From contig CAVXVA010000008.1 of assembly GCA_963765075.1 (NCBI GenBank), positions 806,001 through 870,000 on the forward strand: a stretch of DNA of 64,000 nt, written 5' to 3'. This document shows positions 1-10,257 of the stretch, one piece after another. Position 1 is the first letter of the stretch. Each line of letters begins with the position of its first letter. The notes under the pieces are model-generated. The model had not been told where the DNA came from and did not search any database. It saw nothing but the letters and a program-made list of their open reading frames with translations. Position numbers and translations under genes: made by a program. Source of the DNA: JAENVU01 sp963765075 (GTDB lineage Bacteria > Actinomycetota > Acidimicrobiia > IMCC26256 > JAENVU01).

Positions 1-84
1 CGGGGCGGATCATGTCAGCTGACGACCCGACGGGCGCGGAGCAACAGGACGCGCGCTCTCCCCAAGTGTGGACCCGCGCCGGCG

Positions 85-1584
85 TCAGACGACCTGAACC
101 CAGGTGGCGACGCTCGGCGTGTTGTCGGCGTCGACCCCGAACAGCATGTACCAACCCGGCGGAGTGAGGTTCGGGTTGGCGTCGAGGGTCGCGGTCACCG
201 TCGACCCGCTCTGGGTGAACGGCAGGTCGACGAGCCGTTGATCCGGATCGTTGCTGTGGGTGGCCGCGCCGGGGCGGACCACGTGCACCCACTTGAGTGG
301 ACGGTCGGCGCTGAACGTGCTTGTCCCGCCCCGGGCGATGGTGCGCGCCGCGGTGTTGAGGGTCAGGACCGGCCGGGATCTCGTCAGGTACTCCGGGCTG
401 TAGATCTCGATGCGCATCTCGAACGGCGTGCCGATGTCCGATGCGTTGCCACCGAAGGTCGCGACCCGGCCGTCGGGCAGGAGCAGCGCCGCAGAGTGGT
501 AGGTGCGCCCGACGGTCGCGCTCTTGGCGGTCTCCCAGGTTCCGGTGTCGGGGTGGAAGATCTGGGCGGAGTATCGGAACTTGAAGCTGGGAAGGTCGCG
601 ATCGAGGTAGCTCTCGTTGCTGCCCCCGCTCTGGAACACGGTGCGGTCGGGCAAGACCACCGCGCTCACGTACTGCTTCGATTCCGCGAGGTCGGGACCG
701 GGAGTGAAACTCGGCGACGGCTGCGTGAGGTCGATGATCGCGGTGCTGGCCGTGGCGACGACTTCCGGCTTCGGGTGGCTCCCGCCGCCCATCACCATGA
801 CCCGCTGGCTCTGGGCCGGCGGCAACATGACCGAAGCGCCCATGTCTCGTTGGTATCGGTCGGTCAATCCGGGCACCGAGGTGAAGGTGTTGGCCGTGGC
901 GTCCCAGATGCCCGCGTCGTCGCTCCCGTCACCGAACGTCGAGACGCCGCTGTAGAGAAAGCGGCCGTCGGCCATCAGGTGGAGCGCCGGGTACGGCGGG
1001 AGGAAACTCGCGGTCTCGAACTGCGGTGACCAGGCGCCGGTTCCGCCCGCGGCGGTCGCATCGAAGATCTGCGCGTTGCTCTTCAGGACCCCGTTCTGAT
1101 CGAGTCCGCTGACCATCACGATGGTGCCGTCGCCCCGGTTGACGAGCGTGGGGTACCAATGACCCTCCGCGAGATCGGGCACGGCGACGTACTTGTGGGT
1201 GGCAGGGTTGTATTTGTACGCGCGGTTCGACCCTTGGAAGTCGAGGCCGGTCGCGTCGTTGGGGTAGCCCGCGGTGCCCCCCGCGACGAGCACGCTGCCG
1301 TCGGCCAGCGCGGCGTGGCCCGAGCAGAACATGTCGTAGGGCGTCGCGACCGATCGGAAGGTGTTGGTGGTCGGGTTCCATTCGGTGGTCTTGAACGTGC
1401 CGGCCGCGAAGAGGTCGGGATCGTTGCCCGAACCCTCGATCAGCAAGACGTTGCCGTTCTTGAGGAGCGCGGCGTGGACGGCGCGCACCGGCGCCGGAGT
1501 CGGGTTGACGGTCCAGCTGCCGACGCCACAGGCCGACGCCGTTGTCACCGCGGCGAGCAGCGCGACTCGTCGCAGTGTGCGCAT
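85..1584 (-). CDS. Galactose/glyoxal-oxidase-like copper radical oxidase, probable lipoprotein
   Basis: The protein is a kelch-type beta-propeller followed by the DUF1929 immunoglobulin-like C-terminal domain of galactose and glyoxal oxidases. Numbered from the longest possible start (1713), the copper-radical residues seem present: Cys130 in FCSGHAALADG, Tyr187 in GHWYPT, Tyr405-His406 in RTYHSA and His486 in ATHSNDPDQR. In the family the Cys-Tyr pair cross-links to form the radical cofactor. I chose the start at 1584 (MRTLRRVALLAAV) because it begins a clean export signal ending ASA-Cys, a weak lipobox. The 43 residues upstream are Pro/Arg-rich and would overlap the promoter of the divergent hydrolase gene. 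Substrate cannot be told from sequence. Confidence 0.8.
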   Translation of the reverse strand: MRTLRRVALLAAVTTASACGVGSWTVNPTPAPVRAVHAALLKNGNVLLIEGSGNDPDLFAAGTFKTTEWNPTTNTFRSVATPYDMFCSGHAALADGSVLVAGGTAGYPNDATGLDFQGSNRAYKYNPATHKYVAVPDLAEGHWYPTLVNRGDGTIVMVSGLDQNGVLKSNAQIFDATAAGGTGAWSPQFETASFLPPYPALHLMADGRFLYSGVSTFGDGSDDAGIWDATANTFTSVPGLTDRYQRDMGASVMLPPAQSQRVMVMGGGSHPKPEVVATASTAIIDLTQPSPSFTPGPDLAESKQYVSAVVLPDRTVFQSGGSNESYLDRDLPSFKFRYSAQIFHPDTGTWETAKSATVGRTYHSAALLLPDGRVATFGGNASDIGTPFEMRIEIYSPEYLTRSRPVLTLNTAARTIARGGTSTFSADRPLKWVHVVRPGAATHSNDPDQRLVDLPFTQSGSTVTATLDANPNLTPPGWYMLFGVDADNTPSVATWVQVV

Positions 1585-1715
1585 CCCCCGGCGGGGACGC
1601 TCGAGGGCTTCCCCGGCTTGCAGCATCCGCCAATGGTAGTTGTCGGGCGAATCGCCCGGAACGGCGCGGGCCGAGTCGCCGGGCGCAGGAGCGATCGGTG
1701 TGGAAACCTGCATCT

Positions 1716-2656
1716 ATGGCTGAGCTGAACTGGATGGAGCGGTACGCCGCGACCGAACTCGTGGAGCTGGCGGACTCCGGTGCGATGAGCCGTCGGGAAG
1801 CGCTCGGCTGGCTGGCCAAGGTGTGTGGTTCGGCCACTGCCGCGTCGGCGTTCCTCGTCGCGTGTTCGAGTGGTGGGTCCAGTCCGCCGTCGGCATCGAA
1901 GCCGACGTCGTCGACCACGATGGGGTCGACGGCCGCGACCAACGGTCCGGCCGGGCACGTGTTGTCGGTCGCGGAAGGGGATCCACAGGTTCGCGCCGCG
2001 TCGGTCGAGTTCCCGGGGCCGGCATCGAAGATGTTCGGGTATCTCGCGCGACCGGCGACGTCGGGACGGTTCCCAGCGGTGATCGTGATTCACGAGATCT
2101 TCGGGCTCAACGACCACATCCGTGATGTGGCGCGGAGGCTGGCCAAAGTCGGCTACGTCGCGCTGGCGCCGGACCTGGCCTCGCGCGCAGGAGGAACCGA
2201 AGCGTCGACCGACGTGATCGGCGACCTCATCAGCGGCCCCGTCGAGGATCGGATCGCCGATCTGAACGCGGCGGCGGCCTACCTCGAGACCAAACGGGCG
2301 TACAACGGGCGGCTCGGTGTCGTCGGCTTCTGCTTCGGTGGCGCCATGACGCTGGCGTTCGCCGCCGCGCAACCCAAGGTTCGCGCGGCGGTCCCGTACT
2401 ACGGACCGACACCCGAGCCGGCCGCGCAGATGGCGGGCACCAAGGCGGCCGTGCTCGCGCACTACGGCGCGGACGATGCGCGGGTCAACGCGAGCATCCC
2501 CGGCTTGGAGGCGGCACTCGCCGGCGGGACCTTCACCAAACGGGTGTGGACCGGAGCCGGCCATCAGTTCAACAACGACACCAGTGCCGCGTACCGCGAA
2601 CCGATCGCGGTCGATGCATGGAACGAGACGCTGGCCTGGTTCGCGACTCACCTCCG

Positions 2657-2660
<4 letters not shown>
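1716..2660 (+). CDS. Dienelactone hydrolase family protein, exported lipoprotein
   Basis: 314 residues. Residues 24-50 carry a twin-arginine-like stretch (MSRREALGWL) and a hydrophobic run ending FLVAC, so Cys50 is a likely lipidation site, followed by a Ser/Thr/Pro linker to about residue 80. The alpha/beta-hydrolase domain has HEIFG at 126-130, the nucleophile Cys206 in GFCFGGA, Asp254 in GADDA and His283 in GAGHQF, the Cys-Asp-His triad of dienelactone hydrolases. The ATG at 1716 is the first that keeps the whole export signal. Its stop overlaps the next gene by 4 bp, so the two are probably co-translated. Cytosolic family members open lactone rings; the substrate of this exported form is unknown. 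Confidence 0.87.
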
Positions 2661-3681
<1,021 letters not shown>

Positions 3682-3695
3682 TCGAAACGGTTGTC

Positions 3696-3721
3696 AACAG
3701 CGGGCCTCCGGGCCCGCTGTT
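3696..3721 (+). terminator. Hairpin after tRNA-fMet
   Basis: A perfect 10-bp inverted repeat (AACAGCGGGC / GCCCGCTGTT) with a 6-base loop begins 15 bases after the tRNA CCA end. The following bases (tgctgttc) are only mildly T-rich. Best read as a terminator or processing hairpin of the tRNA transcript. Confidence 0.75.
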
Positions 3722-3918
3722 GCTGTTCAGGACGTTCGATGACGGCTCAGTTCTGGCGGATCTTCTGGCATGCCTGACCCCGCGCGACCCGAGTTCGCCG
3801 CGGTCGCGGGCACATCCCTGCCCGACCGAGTTCAGCGGAGAGTTGGTAGATTGCGCGAATCACGACGAACCGCGATGGAAGCATCGGCACTGCAGGGTGG
3901 CGCTCGCCAGCGGTCGGA

Positions 3919-4497
3919 GTGATAGCGCTGCTTGTTGGTGCGATCGGTCTGTTGACGGTGGCGCCGCTCGGGTTGTCGGGTTCGTACTCGTGGATGGAAC
4001 ACGGCACGAGCGAGTCTGCAGCACAAGGTGTTGACGGCGCCTGGGTCGCGCGGAGCGGTTTCATTCTGTACGGCATTGCGGTGTTCTGGGTGGTCCAGCT
4101 GTGTGCTCGTCAGTGGGGGTGGGCCGGCACGGTGTGCCATCTCGGGTTCGCCGTCGGGATGTTCGGTGTTGCGGCGTTCGCGCACGCACCGTGGGATCCC
4201 GACGCCGCGTACGTCGAGAGCGAAGATCTGCTTCATTCGGTGAGCGCCGGTGCTGCCGGTTTCGGTTTCATCGTCGGCGTGATCGCCGTCGTGATCGCGC
4301 GTTGGCCCTCGTCGATTCGAGTACTGGTCGGGGACTTCGTCGCGATTGGAGTTGCGCTCGTTGTTCCGTTGATGATGTCGACGGACTCGTGGGGGCCGGT
4401 GCAACGCACGATGTTTGCGGTCGCTGCGATCTGGTACGGCCGCGAAGCACGGAACGCCCAACGAAACCGCGGAAGGAACGCGCCGAAGATCGTGTAG
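3919..4497 (+). CDS. DUF998-like multi-pass membrane protein
   Basis: 192 residues starting at GTG 3919 (preceded by cggag). It is hydrophobic throughout, with about five to six predicted membrane spans: residues near 1-20, 45-65, 72-90, 108-128, 134-152 and 160-178. A basic tail (REARNAQRNRGRN) should face the cytoplasm. Size and helix pattern fit the DUF998 family, whose function is unknown, but no catalytic residues stand out. About 240 bases separate it from the tRNA gene, in which I see only the tRNA hairpin. Confidence 0.65.
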   Translation: MIALLVGAIGLLTVAPLGLSGSYSWMEHGTSESAAQGVDGAWVARSGFILYGIAVFWVVQLCARQWGWAGTVCHLGFAVGMFGVAAFAHAPWDPDAAYVESEDLLHSVSAGAAGFGFIVGVIAVVIARWPSSIRVLVGDFVAIGVALVVPLMMSTDSWGPVQRTMFAVAAIWYGREARNAQRNRGRNAPKIV

Positions 4498-4629
4498 GTG
4501 CCGAAGTGTTCGCCGGCGGCGCGCGCTGGAGCGTTGGCTCCGAATGTTGTGGCCAACGCGCCAACGGTCCTACCTCGCGGCGCGGCTCTCGGTAGTGTCG
4601 GGCGGCTGGCGCGAGGATGAGGTCGGGTG

Positions 4630-5583
4630 ATGGCAAGCGGTCTGGTGGGGTTGTTCGACGACATCGCGGCGTTGGCCAAATTGGCCGCGGCGTCGGTGGA
4701 CGACGTCAGCCTGGCTGCGGGACGTGCGAGCCTGAAGGCGGCCGGCGTGGTCGTCGACGATGCGGCGGTCACGCCCGCCTACGTCCGGGGCCTGGCCGCC
4801 GACCGCGAACTGCCGATCATCAAGAAGATCGCGGTCGGGTCGCTGCGCAACAAGGTGCTGTTCATCCTCCCGGTGGCGCTGCTCCTGAGCGCCGTCGCGC
4901 CGACTGTCGTCGAGATCATCCTGATGTTCGGCGGGTGCTTCCTGGCGTACGAGGGTGCCCACAAGGTCATCCACGCCCTCCGCCACGACGATCACGAGCA
5001 CGACGTTCCGGTGGTGGTCCAAGGCCACGAGGCCGAGGCGAAGACGGTGGCGGGCGCGATCCGTACCGACTTCATCCTGTCGGCGGAGATCATGGTGATC
5101 TCGTTGAAGCAGGTCATCGACGAGCCCTTGGTGGCGCGGGGCATCATCCTCGCCCTGGTGGGCCTGCTGATCACGGTCGTGGTCTACGGCGCGGTCGCGC
5201 TCATCGTGAAGATGGACGACCTCGGACTGAAGCTCGCTGAACGCCCGTCCGAGTCGTCGCAGCGGTTGGGGCGCTCGCTGGTGGTCGGTATGCCGAAGCT
5301 GCTTGCCGGGCTGTCGGTCATCGGCACCGCGGCGATGCTCTGGGTGGGTGGTCACATCCTGCTCGTGGGTTTCGACGAGCTGGGCTGGGCGTGGCCGTAC
5401 CACCTGGTGCACGAACTGGAGCAGGCCGTCCACGGCGCGCCGGTGATCGGTGGAGTACTCGGCTGGCTGGTCAACACCCTGATCTCCGCCATCGTCGGTT
5501 TCGCGGCCGGTGCTCTCATCGTCGTGGTGGTGGAGGCGGTGCGGCGACGGGTGAATCGTGCCGTGAGCGCGGGGCCGAGGTAG
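4630..5583 (+). CDS. DUF808 family membrane protein (YedI-like)
   Basis: The N-terminus (MASGLVGLFDDIAALAKLAA) and the following LKAAGVVVDDAAVTP and PIIKKIAVGSLRNK segments are characteristic of DUF808. Family proteins are inner-membrane proteins of about 300 residues; this one has 317. About five to six hydrophobic spans follow residue 70. A His/Asp-rich loop (RHDDHEHDVPVV) lies near residue 120. A GTG lies directly before the ATG; I prefer ATG 4630, with GAGGATGAGG upstream as a ribosome binding site. Function is unknown and there is no operon partner. Confidence 0.85.
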   Translation: MASGLVGLFDDIAALAKLAAASVDDVSLAAGRASLKAAGVVVDDAAVTPAYVRGLAADRELPIIKKIAVGSLRNKVLFILPVALLLSAVAPTVVEIILMFGGCFLAYEGAHKVIHALRHDDHEHDVPVVVQGHEAEAKTVAGAIRTDFILSAEIMVISLKQVIDEPLVARGIILALVGLLITVVVYGAVALIVKMDDLGLKLAERPSESSQRLGRSLVVGMPKLLAGLSVIGTAAMLWVGGHILLVGFDELGWAWPYHLVHELEQAVHGAPVIGGVLGWLVNTLISAIVGFAAGALIVVVVEAVRRRVNRAVSAGPR

Positions 5584-6019
5584 TCGGCCGGCGCGATCGC
5601 CCGACTTGGGATCTGCCGTGATGACCGCCTCGAACCGCATGATCCTCGTCACCTCGGCGTCGATCACCGTGGCTTCGCTGCGTGCCGCGACGATCCGACA
5701 CAGTTCCTACCCATCGAGGGACTTCCGGCCCTTCAGTGTCGATATCGAGATGCCGATCATGACCCCGTCGGGGTCGATGAGTCCCGCCGCTTCTCTGATG
5801 AGGTGGGACCGCCGGCCCCGACCAAGACGCCGATGGACCTCGTCGTTCATCCTGCCGGCTGAGTCATACGGGTCGCTGATACGGACGTCTGTCTTGAGAG
5901 ACCCGCTTCCTATGTCCTGACGCACACCTGCGGCGCGAAGTGTCTGGTGGGTCCAAATCCTCTGGCGGTGGTCTCTTCGGGTGGCGACGATGGGCTCGAA
6001 GGATTCCAAGGAGGCGAAA
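5584..6019. other. Intergenic stretch without a supported gene
   Basis: 436 bases between the DUF808 gene and a lipoprotein gene. No open frame here has both a ribosome binding site and recognisable protein similarity. A minus-strand peptide (IREAAGLIDPDGVMIG, about 5710-5780) faintly recalls translation initiation factor IF-3 N-termini but runs into a stop, so I do not call it. The lipoprotein ribosome binding site AAGGAGG is at 6008-6014. Confidence 0.4.
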
Positions 6020-6817
6020 ATGGTTCGCCGAATGTTTGCGGTCGTGCTTGTCGCGATGATCGCCGTCGGGTGCGGCGGTGGAACGAAGAAGTCGGTCACG
6101 ACGACGCACCGATCGAGTTCCACCACCAGGACGGCCACCGACACCAGTTCGACTACTCCCCGAGTTCCGACCGCAGCCGACGACCTCGTCGCTTATTTCG
6201 ATGCGGCGAAAGCAACGAGCCACGCGCTTTCCGCCGCTGCGACGAAGATCAACGAAGGCGTCGGGCGCGACCGGCTCTCGTTCGACCAAACGACGGTGGA
6301 TGCGGTCGCAGCGGCGGACCCAGGACCTGCGGCCAAGCTGATCCCGGCGGGGCTCGATCCGGGTTTGCTGCGGGCCGTGCTGTTGACTCAGAGCGAACTC
6401 ACGTCCCGCTACTTCGCGATGCGTCGTGTCCGAGCCGGTACGTTCCCGACCAACGAGTTCGAGGCCAAGGATGTGCTGCTGTGTCTGGGACTTGGTGCGA
6501 AGCCCGCCGCGAGATTTGCCGCCGACCTGGCATCGGCCAAGGCGCTCGCACTCTCGTTGCCGCCCATGACCAAGGTGGCAGCGGATTCACGGCCCGCAGC
6601 GGAACTCGCGATTCGACTCCAGGACATCTCGCTGCGGAACAGTGGCTGCGATTCGTGTGGCGGCACCGTTGTCACCGAACTCGCCCCGATCACCTGGGGT
6701 CGCCAGCCCCCTCCGCTTCCTGGCGTGGCACCGTGGGATGGTGATATCGGCGGGATCGCATTCCGTTCCAGCTACACGCCGACCGGCGGCTGGCGCGTGG
6801 AGTTGCTCGCCTGCTGA
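6020..6817 (+). CDS. Putative lipoprotein of unknown function
   Basis: 265 residues. A textbook AAGGAGG sits 5 bases before ATG 6020, which decides the start over an upstream ATG at 5981. The N-terminus (MVRRMFAVVLVAMIAVGCGGG) is a lipoprotein signal peptide with Cys18 as the lipidated residue, followed by a Thr/Ser-rich linker. The mature part is mostly helical with Ala/Leu-rich stretches and has a Cys pair (GCDSCGG) near residue 213. I do not recognise a family. It stands alone between unrelated genes. Confidence 0.75.
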   Translation: MVRRMFAVVLVAMIAVGCGGGTKKSVTTTHRSSSTTRTATDTSSTTPRVPTAADDLVAYFDAAKATSHALSAAATKINEGVGRDRLSFDQTTVDAVAAADPGPAAKLIPAGLDPGLLRAVLLTQSELTSRYFAMRRVRAGTFPTNEFEAKDVLLCLGLGAKPAARFAADLASAKALALSLPPMTKVAADSRPAAELAIRLQDISLRNSGCDSCGGTVVTELAPITWGRQPPPLPGVAPWDGDIGGIAFRSSYTPTGGWRVELLAC

Positions 6818-6928
6818 CCGTGGTCGTCAGTGAGGACAGGCTCCTCGGATCGGTCAGCGGTGCCGTGGCTCGTCACGTTTCGCGCGCCCTCCGCGTCAGC
6901 GCGTAGTCGGACCGGTGGATCGCGGATA

Positions 6929-6942
6929 CGGACTTTTGGCCC
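6929..6942 (+). promoter_or_regulatory. DosR/DevR-like box upstream of the hydrogenase operon
   Basis: The sequence CGGACTTTTGGCCCT fits the short form of the mycobacterial DosR box (GGGAC-YTTY-GGCCC) with one mismatch. It lies 37-50 bases upstream of the GTG of the first hydrogenase gene. The group 3b hydrogenase of Mycobacterium smegmatis is under DosR control, which makes the placement meaningful. Three similar boxes lie further along the window. No DosR or DosS gene is present here, so the regulator is inferred. Confidence 0.55.
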
Positions 6943-6978
6943 TTTCTTGCGAGGCCGGGAGCACGCCAGACTGAGCCG

Positions 6979-8154
6979 GTGACCAGCCCCACGATGCCTG
7001 CGCCCGCGGTCGTGCTGGACCGTGATGGGCTCGGGGCGTTGATCAAGGTGCTTGCCCGCGACGGTCGGACGGTGCTCGGCCCGACCGTGCGGGACGGGGC
7101 GATCGTGATCGACGAGCTGGACGGTCTCGAGGACCTCCCCGCCGGCTGGGGAGACGAACAGGGACCCGGTTCATACCGGCTCGTCCGGCGCGACGACGAG
7201 GCACTTTTCGCGCACGTCGTGGGCCCGCATTCCTGGAAAGCGGAGCTGTTCCCACCGCGCACGCTCATGGTGCGCTCCACCCGCGGCCCGGACGGATTCA
7301 CCGTCGACGCACCCGACGACCATCGGCCCGCGGCGTTCCTCGGGGTCCGCCCGTGCGATCTGCGCGCGATCGAGACACAGGACCTGGTCTTCGACCGAAC
7401 GGATCACCCCGACCCCGCGTACCGGAGCCGTCGCGCCGACGCGGTGGTCGTGGCGGTGCAGTGCACGGACCCGGCCGCGACGTGCTTCTGCACGTCGATG
7501 GGCACCGGGCCCCGGTCGGTCTCGGGTTTCGATCTCGCGCTCACCGAGATCCTCGACGGCGGGCACCGGTTCGTGATCGAGATCGGCTCCGAGATCGGTC
7601 GCGCGCTGATTGCGGAGGTGCCGCACACCGAGGCTCTCCCTGCCGACCTTGCCACGGCCCACGCCCGATCCGACGATGCCGCGGCGCGGATCGAACGGCG
7701 GGTCGACACCGAAGGGCTTCCGGCGCGGCTCGCCGCCACGCTGGACCACACTCGCTGGGACGATGTCGCCGATCGCTGCCTCTCCTGCGCCAACTGCACG
7801 ATGGTGTGTCCGACGTGTTTCTGCAGCGCGGTCGAGGACCGCACGGATCTCACGGGCGACCACGCCGAACGGTGGCGTCGTTGGGATTCGTGTTTCACGC
7901 TGGAGCACTCCGCGATGCACGGCGGATCGGTGCGCAGCTCCGCGCGGTCGCGATACCGCCAGTGGCTCACCCACAAGTTCGGGACGTGGCACGATCAGTT
8001 CGGCGTGTCGGGTTGCACGGGATGCGGTCGCTGCATCGCGTGGTGTCCGGTCGGTATCGACGTGACCGAGGAGCTGGCCGCACTCAGGTCCGCGCCCGCG
8101 GCTGAGGACCCGGCTTCCGGCGGGGACTCCGAAACTGAGGGGGTCGGCCAATGA
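6979..8154 (+). CDS. hyhB: Group 3b [NiFe] hydrogenase beta subunit (4Fe-4S electron transfer)
   Basis: 391 residues from GTG 6979. Family beta subunits (HydB/HyhB of archaeal sulfhydrogenases) carry two [4Fe-4S] clusters that pass electrons between the NADP-binding gamma subunit and the NiFe dimer. Two ferredoxin-type motifs are visible: CLSCANCTMVCPTCFC near residue 270 and CTGCGRCIAWCPVG near residue 350. A GVRPCDLRAIE segment near 115 and CTDPAATCFC near 160 are also conserved in the family. It is the first gene of the operon, and its stop overlaps the next start (ATGA). A DosR-like box lies just upstream. Confidence 0.9.
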   Translation: MTSPTMPAPAVVLDRDGLGALIKVLARDGRTVLGPTVRDGAIVIDELDGLEDLPAGWGDEQGPGSYRLVRRDDEALFAHVVGPHSWKAELFPPRTLMVRSTRGPDGFTVDAPDDHRPAAFLGVRPCDLRAIETQDLVFDRTDHPDPAYRSRRADAVVVAVQCTDPAATCFCTSMGTGPRSVSGFDLALTEILDGGHRFVIEIGSEIGRALIAEVPHTEALPADLATAHARSDDAAARIERRVDTEGLPARLAATLDHTRWDDVADRCLSCANCTMVCPTCFCSAVEDRTDLTGDHAERWRRWDSCFTLEHSAMHGGSVRSSARSRYRQWLTHKFGTWHDQFGVSGCTGCGRCIAWCPVGIDVTEELAALRSAPAAEDPASGGDSETEGVGQ

Positions 8155-8621
8155 CGATGCACACGATCCGGGACCTCATCACCGAGCAACCGCTGCTCGC
8201 GGACTTGCCGGTAGGGGACCTCGACCTGATCGCCGGGTGCGGACACAACGTGCACTTCCGACCGGGTCGCTATCTGTTTCGCGAGGGCGAACCGGCCGAC
8301 GCGTTCTTTCTCGTGCGGTCGGGGCGCGTGGCGATCGAGGTCGCCCCGTCCGCCGGGCCACCGCTGGTCGTCTCCACCGCCGGTCCGGGCAGCCTCGTCG
8401 GTTGGTCCTGGCTGTTCCCTCCCTACTGCTGGCATCTGGATGCGCGCGCGGTCGACGATGTCAGTGCGGTCGCGATCGACGGTGCCTGCCTGCGCGCCAA
8501 GTGTGAGTCGGACAATGGGCTCGGCTACCGCCTCATGCAGCGATTCGCGCAGCTCGCCGTCGACCACCTCCAGGCGGCTCGGTTCCAATTGTTGGACCTC
8601 TACGGCGACTCCATCGGATGA
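8151..8621 (+). CDS. Cyclic-nucleotide-binding-domain protein within the hydrogenase operon
   Basis: 156 residues forming one cNMP-binding beta-barrel: FRPGRYLFREGEPADAFFLV near residues 36-55, GRVAIEV near 60, then GPGSLVGWSWLFPP near 84. It ends in a short helix and has no helix-turn-helix, so it should not bind DNA itself. It overlaps the beta subunit by 4 bp and the gamma subunit by 4 bp, so it is made together with the enzyme. A regulatory or assembly role is inferred from position only. Whether it binds a nucleotide is uncertain, because the usual phosphate-cassette Arg-Ser/Thr is not clear. Confidence 0.85.
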   Translation: MTMHTIRDLITEQPLLADLPVGDLDLIAGCGHNVHFRPGRYLFREGEPADAFFLVRSGRVAIEVAPSAGPPLVVSTAGPGSLVGWSWLFPPYCWHLDARAVDDVSAVAIDGACLRAKCESDNGLGYRLMQRFAQLAVDHLQAARFQLLDLYGDSIG

Positions 8622-9424
8622 TGGTCCCGTTGCGGTATCGGGTCGTCGACCGCGTCGAGGAGCTGGCCGACACCGTCACGCTCGCCGTCGAGCCCGTCGA
8701 CGAGCCCGCACCCGCGCCGGCGCACGGTCAGTTCAACATGTTGTGGGCGTTCGGGGTCGGCGAGATTCCGATCTCGGTCTCGGCGCGCTCGCCCCACCTT
8801 GCCCACACCATCCGCGCGGTCGGTGCCACCTCCGCGGCCCTCTGCGCGCTCGAGCCAGGCGAGATGCTCGGACTACGGGGTCCGTTCGGAACCGGGTGGG
8901 ATCTGGACGCCGCCGCGGGCGGCGATCTCGTGGTGATCGGTGGAGGTATCGGGCTCGCCCCGGTGCGTTCCGCGGTCCGTGCCGCGATCGCCGAGCGCGA
9001 CCGGTTCGGTCATATCGCCGTGCTGATCGGAGCCCGTACGCCCGACGTGCTCCTCTATGCGGACGAGGTGGCGGAGTGGCAGCGACGCGGGGACGTCGAG
9101 GTCCTGGTGACCGTGGACGCGGCCGGGTCGGGATGGACCGGCAACGTCGGCGTGGTCACGACGTTGGTCGGACGGGCCGGGTTCGATGCCGCCCGCACCG
9201 CAGCGCTCGTGTGCGGTCCCGAGGTGATGATGCGATACAGCGCGCAGGCGCTGATCGATGTTGGAGTCGCCGCCGAACGCATCGCAGTGTCGCTGGAACG
9301 CAACATGGCGTGTGCGGTCGCGCACTGCGGGCGCTGCCAGCTCGGTCCCGTGTTCGTGTGTCGCGAGGGTCCGGTGTTCGACTGGGCCACCGCCCGGTCG
9401 CTGCTCGCAGTGAGGGACCGATGA
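8618..9424 (+). CDS. hyhG: Group 3b hydrogenase gamma subunit (FAD/NAD(P)-binding reductase)
   Basis: 268 residues. It has a ferredoxin-NADP reductase fold: an FAD-binding beta-barrel (PISVSARSP near residue 51), the nucleotide-binding loop GGGIGLAPVRS near 107, and CGPEVMMRY near 200. A C-terminal [2Fe-2S] cysteine set follows (CAVAHCGRCQLG, then VCREGPVF). In the family this subunit exchanges electrons with NADP(H). It starts on the overlap ATGATGG of the previous gene and ends in the overlap with the small subunit, so all five structural genes are translationally coupled. Confidence 0.92.
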   Translation: MMVPLRYRVVDRVEELADTVTLAVEPVDEPAPAPAHGQFNMLWAFGVGEIPISVSARSPHLAHTIRAVGATSAALCALEPGEMLGLRGPFGTGWDLDAAAGGDLVVIGGGIGLAPVRSAVRAAIAERDRFGHIAVLIGARTPDVLLYADEVAEWQRRGDVEVLVTVDAAGSGWTGNVGVVTTLVGRAGFDAARTAALVCGPEVMMRYSAQALIDVGVAAERIAVSLERNMACAVAHCGRCQLGPVFVCREGPVFDWATARSLLAVRDR

Positions 9425-10257
9425 CCGCACCGTCATCTCGGCCGCGGCTCGCCGTGTGGAAGTTCGCCTCGTGCGACGGGTGCCAACTCACCTTGCTCGA
9501 CTGCGAGGACGATCTCCTCGCGGTCGTCGACCAGATCGAGATCGCCTACTTCCTCGAAGCGGGCGCGGCCGACGTCCAGGGTCCGTACGACCTCTCGCTG
9601 GTCGAGGGATCGATCACGACCCCCGGCGACGCGGAACGTATCCGGCAAGTACGCGCCGCGTCGCGGACCCTCGTGACGATCGGGGCGTGCGCGACCAGCG
9701 GTGGCATCCAGGCCCTGCGCAACTTCGCCGACGTGCAGGAGTACCTGGCGATCGTCTACGCGCAGCCGCAGTTCATCGAGACGCTCGGAACCAGTACGGC
9801 GATCGCCGAGCACGTACCGGTCGACCTCGAGCTGCGCGGCTGTCCGATCGACAAGGGCCAGCTGCTCGAGGTGATCGATGCCTACCTGCGGGGGCGCAAG
9901 CCCGCAATCCCGGCGTCCAGCGTGTGCATCGAGTGCAAGCTGCGCGGCAATGTCTGCGTGATGGTCGCGCACGGCACGCCGTGCCTCGGCCCGGTGACCC
10001 ACGCCGGCTGCGGGGCGTTGTGCCCCACCTACCACCGCGGTTGTTACGGATGCTTCGGCCCGATGGAGACCCCCGCCACCGAGGCACTGGCCGGCGCGCT
10101 GACCGGCTGCGGCATGGATCGTGGGGATGTGCTGCGCGCGTTCCGCAGCTTCAACGGCTGGTCCGAACCGTTCCGGGCCGAGAGTCGTCGCCACGAGGTG
10201 CCGGTTGCGTTGTCGAAACGTGAGCCGGCCGGGCCCGAGAGGAGCGACGCGTCATGA
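9421..10257 (+). CDS. hyhS: Group 3b hydrogenase delta (small) subunit
   Basis: 278 residues from ATG 9421, overlapping the gamma stop. The same frame is open far upstream, but only this start fits the family. The proximal-cluster ligands are visible: Cys18 and Cys21 in SCDGCQ, then TIGACATSGG and LRGCPIDKGQ. The C-terminal part holds more Cys motifs (CIECKLRGNVC, CLGPVTHAGCGALC, CYGCFG) for medial and distal clusters. It forms the core dimer with the large subunit and is cytoplasmic: no Tat signal is present, as expected for group 3. Confidence 0.93.
   Translation: MTAPSSRPRLAVWKFASCDGCQLTLLDCEDDLLAVVDQIEIAYFLEAGAADVQGPYDLSLVEGSITTPGDAERIRQVRAASRTLVTIGACATSGGIQALRNFADVQEYLAIVYAQPQFIETLGTSTAIAEHVPVDLELRGCPIDKGQLLEVIDAYLRGRKPAIPASSVCIECKLRGNVCVMVAHGTPCLGPVTHAGCGALCPTYHRGCYGCFGPMETPATEALAGALTGCGMDRGDVLRAFRSFNGWSEPFRAESRRHEVPVALSKREPAGPERSDAS

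Noticed and set aside
1585..1715. Start of the copper-oxidase gene at 1713
   Set aside because: It would add 43 Pro/Arg-rich residues before a clear export signal and leave no room for promoters of the divergent genes.
5805..5818. GGGACCGCCGGCCC, a fifth DosR-like match
   Set aside because: It matches the outer bases but lacks the central TT and lies 200 bases from any start, so chance in GC-rich DNA is likely.
5650..5880. Possible IF-3-like relic on the minus strand
   Set aside because: Only a short stretch (LIDPDGVMIG) resembles IF-3; the sequence after it does not continue the family and contains a stop.
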